Below are positions 1 to 3,446 of a stretch of DNA of 6,393 bases, piece by piece. Source of the DNA: an uncultured Desulfuromonadales bacterium (lineage in GTDB: Bacteria; Desulfobacterota; Desulfuromonadia; Desulfuromonadales; Geopsychrobacteraceae). A model generated the notes under the pieces. That model made no database searches. It saw only the letters and a program-made list of their open reading frames with translations, and had not been told where the DNA came from. The position numbers were made by a program, and so were the translations under genes. Numbering within the stretch: position 1 is the first letter of the stretch; each line of letters begins with the position of its first letter. The stretch spans positions 17,745-24,137 of the forward strand of contig CAMYNC010000073.1 in the NCBI GenBank assembly GCA_947259685.1. Reading direction: 5' to 3'.

Positions 1-304
1 ATCACGAAAATCTGCACAACCTCTTGATACACCTAGATAATTCGAAAAAGCTCTCATCACCAATTAGGTGACCACCAGTTTTTCAAATTACCTATGCACA
101 TAAATATGCTGCACATCTTTTTCGCGCTCAACTGCGGTTTCTAGGATAAATCGGCCAGTTTCTACTGGAAGTGGCCGAGATTCAGTAATGCTCGATCAAT
201 CCGAGTTCCAGACCCTCGGCCGAACCCTTGGGATTGCTCATGCCTCGGTTGCTTCATTCTGTTCTTCATCATGCCTGCGGTCGATTTTCATTGCCGACGC
301 CTCA
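1..304. other. Degraded sequence left of the IS element, no intact gene
   Basis: No intact gene is visible on either strand. If the IS and one copy of the target duplication are removed, the minus-strand frame of the DUF4145-like pseudogene runs into this stretch. It begins with a short segment resembling the family (FEASAMKIDRR, about 303-271) and is then broken by TGA at 240-238, another TGA near 198 and TAA near 72. Between the last two stops the frame is open for about 40 codons. I do not recognise the sequence after the first few residues, so it may be unrelated DNA. A hairpin lies at 151-178. The left edge may belong to a further element cut by the window. Confidence 0.4.
151..178. repeat. 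Imperfect inverted repeat / hairpin
   Basis: The arms TCGGCCAGTTTC (151-162) and GGAAGTGGCCGA (167-178) pair over 12 positions, with one G-G mismatch and one G-T pair, around a 4-base TACT loop. Read on the minus strand the stem is followed by TTTATCCT, so it could be a weak terminator, but the U-run is poor. It may equally be a relic of a mobile-element end. The function is unknown. Confidence 0.4.
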
Positions 305-312
305 AAACTCTA
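305..312. repeat. Target site duplication, left copy (AAACTCTA)
   Basis: The 8 bases AAACTCTA directly abut the outer end of the left terminal inverted repeat and are repeated exactly at 1373-1380. Eight-base duplications are characteristic of IS1595-family insertion. The perfect match means the two ends were created by one insertion event and have not changed since. Confidence 0.95.
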
Positions 313-336
313 CCTGATTAGAACGAATCTTCAGCC
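313..336 (+). repeat. Left terminal inverted repeat of the IS
   Basis: This begins CCTGATTAGAACG and is the exact reverse complement of 1349-1372 over 24 bp. It contains the stop codon (318-320 on the minus strand) and the last few codons of the transposase, so transposase 3' end and IS end overlap. Confidence 0.95.
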
Positions 337-1274
337 AGCCTAAGCCATGCTTCGGTTCGTTTTCCCGTTGCGGCACTGGCATAGAGCATCCGTGGCAGGA
401 TACTGCGTAAATCAAATCGGCGATTAAAACGATATTGAAACTCTGCCAAGTAGCGAAAGGAATATTTTTCGAAATCAAAAGCGTGATATGTCCCTGCAAT
501 TGAGGTCTTGAGGTTGCCAAGCACGGTGTTGATCCAGTGGAAACAACCCATGTCGGTGCTTTTTCGGCCAGTTCCAACAACCTCAGGTTGATGTGAGCAG
601 CCAGCTTTTGTTACCGCACGAAAACATGCGAGACCGTCTGAAACAACTTGAGCGGTCGGCATCAATGAGCGTTTGGCCCAAGCTTCTATTTCGGTAAGGC
701 TGAAGGCATCAACTACTGACAACTGAAGACGCAATGGGTGTCCCTTCGCATTGGTTTCCACGGCAGCGACAAACGGGACCTTGTTTTCAGAACCGCGGCC
801 TGCCTTGCCACCACTGAGCTCGCCTCCCAAGTAGGCATCATCGACTTCGACTCTTTGAGCCAGCCGGGTTGAAGCTTCGCGCTCGTACATGACCTGCATC
901 AGTTTGTGCTTGATCCGCCATGCGCAGGGATAGCTGACACCCAGAAGGCGCCTTAGTTCAAGGGTAGAAATGTTGCTTTTTGACTGCGTCAAAAAATACA
1001 TAGCCTGGAACCATACGGACAAAGAGGTCTTAGTACTGTGAAAAATCGTCCCTGCGGTCAGGGTCGTCTGCTTTCGACAACCGATACATTGGAAGGTTTT
1101 GACAGCTCCATGCCATACGACATAGTGATGAGTGTCATTACAGTGGGGACAGATGAAACCTCTCGGCCAGCGAGCTGTTTCCAAGTGTTCCTTACATTGA
1201 TCGTCGGTTCCGTAGTCATTGAGAAACGTATTCAAACTTAAACCTGGCTGAAACTGGATCCGATTGATGGGCAT
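318..1274 (-). CDS. IS1595-family transposase (ISXO2-like), intact
   Basis: This 318-aa protein catalyses cut-and-paste or copy movement of the surrounding IS. An N-terminal zinc ribbon is visible: CPHC at residues 42-45 and CIGC at 63-66. A helical DNA-binding stretch follows (about 75-130, with LELRRLLGVSYPCAWRIKHK resembling a helix-turn-helix). The catalytic ISXO2-like domain comes next. Candidate acidic residues are D145/D146 in VEVDDAYLGGE and D213 in VVSDGLACF. The third position is in FHWINTVLGNLK, where N249 replaces the usual glutamate and K256 follows, as in the DDNK-type IS1595 members. The start is supported by AAGGAGG at 1285-1291, 10 bases upstream of ATG. The final codons lie inside the left inverted repeat. 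There is no frameshift or missing motif, so it is probably functional. The catalytic assignment rests on family knowledge. Confidence 0.93.
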   Translation of the reverse strand: MPINRIQFQPGLSLNTFLNDYGTDDQCKEHLETARWPRGFICPHCNDTHHYVVWHGAVKTFQCIGCRKQTTLTAGTIFHSTKTSLSVWFQAMYFLTQSKSNISTLELRRLLGVSYPCAWRIKHKLMQVMYEREASTRLAQRVEVDDAYLGGELSGGKAGRGSENKVPFVAAVETNAKGHPLRLQLSVVDAFSLTEIEAWAKRSLMPTAQVVSDGLACFRAVTKAGCSHQPEVVGTGRKSTDMGCFHWINTVLGNLKTSIAGTYHAFDFEKYSFRYLAEFQYRFNRRFDLRSILPRMLYASAATGKRTEAWLRLAEDSF

Positions 1275-1331
1275 GGCAGTAAAACCTCCTTATTTAAGGT
1301 TACTTACATGCCACAAAACTAACAGGCTGTT

Positions 1332-1348
1332 GTGACAATATATGTCAC
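1332..1348. promoter_or_regulatory. Dyad GTGACA-N5-TGTCAC in the IS leader
   Basis: A perfect 6-bp inverted repeat with an AT-rich 5-base spacer (GTGACA ATATA TGTCAC) sits immediately inside the right inverted repeat, about 60-75 bp upstream of the transposase start. Its place between IS end and gene suggests an operator or a transposase/host-factor site that could control transposase expression. The arm spacing does not fit a CRP or FNR site. No convincing -35/-10 pair was found around it. Confidence 0.35.
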
Positions 1349-1372
1349 GGCTGAAGATTCGTTCTAATCAGG
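1349..1372 (-). repeat. Right terminal inverted repeat of the IS
   Basis: This ends GTTCTAATCAGG at 1372 and is perfectly inverted relative to 313-336. It lies on the transposase-proximal (5') side of the element and is followed directly by the second copy of the 8-bp target duplication. Confidence 0.95.
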
Positions 1373-1380
1373 AAACTCTA
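1373..1380. repeat. Target site duplication, right copy (AAACTCTA)
   Basis: This is identical to 305-312. On the minus strand it reads TAGAGTTT. The TAG is in frame with the downstream segment of the DUF4145-like pseudogene, so that stop existed in the target before the IS arrived and was duplicated by it. Confidence 0.95.
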
Positions 1381-1697
1381 TGCTTTGATGGGTCGGCTGC
1401 TTTGTAGAAAAAAGTTTTCTAAGTTGGTCGAGAGGGTTTCTGGTGCATTGCTGTCTCTGGTATAGGGTAGGTTTTCGTGACATCAAAGTACTCGATTGAT
1501 TCGATATAACCTTTGTATCCATTTGGGCTTTTATTCGTTGAACAATAAACTTCTGCAAATATTCCCCCGTAACAACTGCCACAGTAGAACGCGACGGTAC
1601 TGGTGTTTTCAGCGTGGGGGTTCTTCACCTCACCAAAAGATGAGAAGGCAACATTTTTAGTATTACAGTGTGGGCAGTCTCTCGCAATTAGGCCCAT
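1378..1697 (-). pseudogene. DUF4145-like zinc-ribbon protein, frameshifted and interrupted by the IS
   Basis: The first frame gives 92 residues ending at TAG 1419-1421. It has a ribbon-like pair of CxxC motifs (CPHC at residues 8-11, CGSC at about 39-42), then the stretch TYPIPETAMHQKPSRPT. DUF4145-type proteins typically follow the ribbon with YPxPxxxxPExLxxNVxxFFLQA. Exactly that continuation appears in another frame from 1443: PETLSTNLENFFLQSSRPIKA, then TAG at 1380-1378. One missing base near 1446-1447 would restore a single frame (YPIPETA-x-APETLSTNLE). After removal of the IS the frame continues as SFEASAM, again family-like. The start at 1697 is 44 bases after the PAS gene, with a weak GGGAG upstream. 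Function of the family is unknown here. The family assignment is from pattern memory; the decay is visible directly. Confidence 0.55.
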
Positions 1698-1741
1698 GTG
1701 GCAACTCCCAGGATTGTTACCGGCTTCGAATGCAAACGAGA

Positions 1742-2083
1742 TCAGCCCAGCCCGCTTTCGAAGACAAATTCTACCACGCCACCCAGGGCATCGCCATCGT
1801 AATAAGGCGCAGCGACGATGGTCAGGATCCCTTCGGGACCGTCCGCGGTGTAGTAGTGAAGCTTAATCTTTTTCTCCGCGAAAGCCTGATAGATCCCCTT
1901 CAATTTCTCTATGGTTTCAGGTTTGTGGCAGTTCTTCATGTTCATACCGACCTCAAGTCCTGGAATCTCCAATGCTTCAAAAATTTCATAGCCTCTTTTG
2001 TTGACGTAGGTCACGTTAAAATCAGGGTCAGAAACTACTACGCCATGGTTCAGGTTTTCCCAAGCTTTGGTGGTATCACTCAT
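1742..2083 (-). CDS. Stand-alone PAS-domain protein (113 aa)
   Basis: The protein is a single PAS fold with no output domain, signal peptide or membrane segment, so it is probably a cytosolic sensor or adaptor. The start of the fold is recognisable (WENLNHGVVVSDPDFNVTYVNKRGYEIFE, residues 8-36, summarised by the VSDPDxxVTYVN core). The middle has GMNMKNCHKPETIEKLKGIY (46-65), in which NCHKPETIEKL resembles the CHPPxxxxKV segment of PAS_10/DUF438-type PAS domains. The closing strands are LTIVAAPYYDGDALGGVVEF. C52 and H53 are candidate cofactor or metal contacts, which is inference. ATG at 2083 has AGGAG at 2090-2094, six bases upstream. A near-consensus sigma-54 promoter lies about 75 bp upstream. 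The next gene downstream is a pseudogene, so the original partner may be lost. Ligand and partner are unknown. Confidence 0.85.
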   Translation of the reverse strand: MSDTTKAWENLNHGVVVSDPDFNVTYVNKRGYEIFEALEIPGLEVGMNMKNCHKPETIEKLKGIYQAFAEKKIKLHYYTADGPEGILTIVAAPYYDGDALGGVVEFVFESGLG

Positions 2084-2141
2084 TTTTTTCTCCTCGGAAA
2101 AGAGCTAATAAGGGTTCCGTTTTACTAAAGCCCATGAATTT

Positions 2142-2157
2142 TGCTAATCTATTGCCA
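2142..2157 (-). promoter_or_regulatory. Second, weaker sigma-54-like element
   Basis: On the minus strand this reads TGGCAATAGATTAGCA. It keeps GG and GC at the 10-base spacing required of -24/-12 elements and matches TGGCA and the terminal GCA, but the -12 box is TAGCA rather than TTGCA. It lies 17 bp downstream of the better match. It could be an alternative start site, a second sigma-54 holoenzyme site, or chance. Confidence 0.3.
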
Positions 2158-2158
2158 C

Positions 2159-2174
2159 AGCAAGGATAGCGCCA
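2159..2174 (-). promoter_or_regulatory. Sigma-54 (RpoN) promoter for the PAS gene
   Basis: The minus strand reads TGGCGC-TATCC-TTGCT, preceded by T. This fits the -24/-12 consensus TTGGCAC-N5-TTGCW at every conserved position except one (G for A), with exact spacing between GG and GC. Transcription would start near 2148, giving a leader of about 65 bases before the PAS start codon. Such promoters need an enhancer-binding activator. A GGGTACCC palindrome at 2259-2266, about 85 bp upstream of the -24 box, is one possible activator site, but this is speculative. Confidence 0.65.
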
Positions 2175-2333
2175 ACTTAAAACACTGTTCGATTCATTGG
2201 ATTTACAGGCTTTTGTGGGCATAGAAAATCAAAACTATGGAGAGGCTGGAGAGAAAAGGGGTACCCTTAAGGAGGGATAGCCACATTCAATAGGGGGTAA
2301 TGTCTACAGTGTGGAGTTATTCACCGATCCTCT
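2175..2333. other. Upstream region of the PAS gene, no gene seen
   Basis: No coding frame is supported. The stretch lies between the sigma-54 promoter and the transposase remnant and would hold the activator sites for that promoter. The only visible dyad is GGGTACCC (2259-2266) within AAGGGGTACCCTT. A possible ribosome-binding-like AAGGAGGG at 2269-2276 on the plus strand is not followed by a credible start. Confidence 0.4.
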
Positions 2334-2516
2334 GCTTCAGCTGAGGAGGTTTTGAGAATAACCGAGCCGAAGAGCGGGAAGAATCCATCCAAAAGGTAGC
2401 GGGAGTGTATCAAGATGGTCTGGGAGGTCGATCCTCTGGCATGCCCCAAATGCGGCGGGGAGATGAAGATCATCTGCTTCATCGATGAGCGTCTGATGAT
2501 CGGAGTTTGCTTATAA
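2334..2516 (+). pseudogene. C-terminal remnant of an IS91-like (Y2) transposase
   Basis: The plus-strand frame reads VLRITEPKSGKNPSKR, a stop (TAG at 2397-2399), then RECIKMVWEVDPLACPKCGG and EMKIICFIDERLMIGVCL, ending with TAA at 2514-2516. The pattern PSKxWRECIKKVWEVDPLxCPxCGGEMKIISFI, with its CxxC, is the characteristic tail of IS91-like putative transposases. Here the tryptophan position is the stop, consistent with a single TGG-to-TAG change. The normal continuation (a VIRKILEHLGLW-like end) is absent, and nothing recognisable lies upstream of about 2334. It is therefore a short, dead fragment truncated at both ends. Family assignment is from remembered consensus. Confidence 0.7.
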
Positions 2517-2535
2517 ATCACTGCTTAAAACATAC

Positions 2536-2569
2536 GAATCGCCCACGGATAACACATCGTGGGCGATTC
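2536..2569. terminator. Perfect 12-bp hairpin, possible terminator
   Basis: The arms GAATCGCCCACG (2536-2547) and CGTGGGCGATTC (2558-2569) are perfectly complementary around a 10-base loop. On the plus strand the stem is followed by TTGCTTGG; on the minus strand by GTATGTTTT. Neither is a good U-run. It lies 20 bp after the transposase remnant, so it may be that element's terminator or an element-end hairpin. Confidence 0.4.
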
Positions 2570-2820
2570 TTGCTTGGGTGTATTAATCGGACAACTATTC
2601 TGACACAGGGGGGTTCTGGTTTGCTTAGGGATTTTTAGAACACTCATGTCGTTTATGAAAAAGCAAAATGTTGGCATTTATCGAAGCTACCCGGTCATGG
2701 CCCAAGAGGCCTATTATTCAATAAAATGCTTATTCTGTTAAATGTAAAAATCCTTAGCGTACGTTTTCCTACCGTTAGTCTTCAGACGCCGTCAAGAGCT
2801 GGTCGCCAAGGCAATTCGTG
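2570..2820. other. Intergenic stretch, no convincing gene
   Basis: This is AT-rich sequence with no supported gene. A plus-strand open stretch at 2748-2849 has a gene-like end (FRRRQELVAKAIREKEKKG, then LST and TGA). It has no start or upstream continuation (TAA at 2745-2747) and runs into the greA terminator, so it may be the tail of a lost convergent gene. The segment CGGACAACTATTCTGACACAG near 2588-2608 resembles insertion-sequence ends but has no visible partner. Confidence 0.35.
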
Positions 2821-2860
2821 AAAAAGAAAAAAAAGGGCTCTCCACCTGAAGGGAAAGCCC
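2821..2860 (-). terminator. Intrinsic terminator after greA
   Basis: On the minus strand, GGGCTTTCC (2860-2852) pairs with GGAGAGCCC (2843-2835), with one G-U pair, around an 8-base loop. It is followed directly by TTTTTTTTCTTTTT (2834-2821). It starts 30 bp after the greA stop codon and is a textbook factor-independent terminator. The plus strand also has GATTTTAT after the stem, so it may work weakly in both directions. Confidence 0.92.
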
Positions 2861-2889
2861 GATTTTATATTTAGGCGCTGCGTTCCGAT

Positions 2890-3366
2890 TCAGGAATATT
2901 CGATACCCGTGACCTCATAGACTCGAATGCCTGAAGGAACGATAATTTTCACCTCTTCATCGACAGTGTGCCCGATCAGGGATTTACCTACCGGCGAGGT
3001 AATGGAAATCTTCCCGACCTTGATATCCGCCTCATCTTCGCCGACGATCTGATAGCTGACTTCCTTTTCGGTATCAATATCGAACAGGGTCACCTTGGCG
3101 CCAAAAACGATTTTTTCGCTGTTAATCGATTTCGGGTCGATCACCTGGGCACGGGCAATTTTATCATTCAGTTCCTTGATTCGCCCTTCGATGAAACCCT
3201 GACGATCTTTGGCAGCATCGTACTCAGCGTTTTCAGATAAATCGCCATGATCTCTCGCTTCAGCGATATCCTGAACAACCTTGGGTCTCTCAACCCTGAT
3301 CAACTGCTTTAATTCTTCCTGCAGGCGCTGATACCCCTCCGAGGTCATCGGAACCGCTCCACTCAT
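2890..3366 (-). CDS. greA: Transcription elongation factor GreA
   Basis: GreA enters the secondary channel of RNA polymerase and stimulates cleavage of backtracked transcripts. The 158-aa length from ATG 3366 is the family's normal size. Residues 1-75 form the coiled coil, with the acidic tip ARDHGDLSENAEYDAAKDRQ (37-56). D42 and E45 correspond to the catalytic Mg-binding acidic pair of E. coli GreA. The C-terminal FKBP-like domain holds the conserved ISITSPVGKSLIGHTVDEEV (120-139) and IIVPSGIRVYEVTGIEYS. The open frame extends upstream to 3414, but those codons are the terminator hairpin and its U-run (RPLFFF). ATG 3366 has AGGAG at 3377-3381, ten bases upstream, so it is the true start. It lies 80 bp downstream of carB in the same direction, separated by a terminator that may make its expression conditional. 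Confidence 0.97.
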   Translation of the reverse strand: MSGAVPMTSEGYQRLQEELKQLIRVERPKVVQDIAEARDHGDLSENAEYDAAKDRQGFIEGRIKELNDKIARAQVIDPKSINSEKIVFGAKVTLFDIDTEKEVSYQIVGEDEADIKVGKISITSPVGKSLIGHTVDEEVKIIVPSGIRVYEVTGIEYS

Positions 3367-3382
3367 TCTTTTCTTGCTCCTG

Positions 3383-3412
3383 AAAAAAAACAGCGGGCGG
3401 GAAAACCCGCCC
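3383..3412 (-). terminator. Intrinsic terminator/attenuator between carB and greA
   Basis: On the minus strand, GGGCGGG (3412-3406), loop TTTT, CCCGCCC (3401-3395) form a perfect 7-bp GC-only stem. It is followed by GCTG and eight consecutive T (3390-3383). The greA Shine-Dalgarno sequence begins two bases further on. The hairpin may end carB transcripts or act in the greA leader. The four-base gap before the U-run may lower its efficiency and allow read-through. Confidence 0.8.
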
Positions 3413-3446
3413 ACTAAGGTGTTTAGCGTTTGTATTTAAAGCTTAC

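Larger units (their letters stand above)
313..1372 (-). mobile_element. Complete IS1595-family insertion sequence (1060 bp)
   Basis: The element is bounded by perfect inverted repeats at 313-334 and 1351-1372; two further inner bases also match, giving 24 bp. It is flanked by an identical 8-bp direct repeat and encodes one transposase on the minus strand that fills nearly the whole element. Length, single gene, GG-type outer ends (CCTGATTAG/CTAATCAGG), 8-bp duplication and the zinc-ribbon plus ISXO2-like transposase architecture all fit the IS1595 family. Every part needed for movement appears intact. No passenger gene is present. The subgroup (for example the ISPna2 or ISSod11 groups) cannot be assigned safely by eye. 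Confidence 0.95.

Noticed and set aside
50..110. IS21-like end suggested by GGTGACCACC and nearby AATTACCT
   Set aside because: No repeated GGTGACC units, TA/CA end or partner terminus can be seen, so the resemblance is too short to support.
1332..1348. CRP or FNR binding site
   Set aside because: The half-sites TGTGA/TCAC are 9 bases apart rather than 6, and the FNR TTGAT core is absent. It is kept only as an unassigned dyad.
1670..2128. 152-codon plus-strand frame opposite the PAS gene
   Set aside because: The minus strand has a recognisable PAS domain, a good ribosome binding site and a sigma-54 promoter. The plus-strand frame has none of these.
2646..2741. 31-codon plus-strand ORF in the intergenic region
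   Set aside because: There is no ribosome binding site, no recognisable sequence and no context. The length is expected by chance.
3367..3414. Upstream start for greA giving 174 residues
   Set aside because: The extra 16 codons translate the terminator stem and U-run. The internal ATG has AGGAG at good spacing and gives the standard 158 residues.
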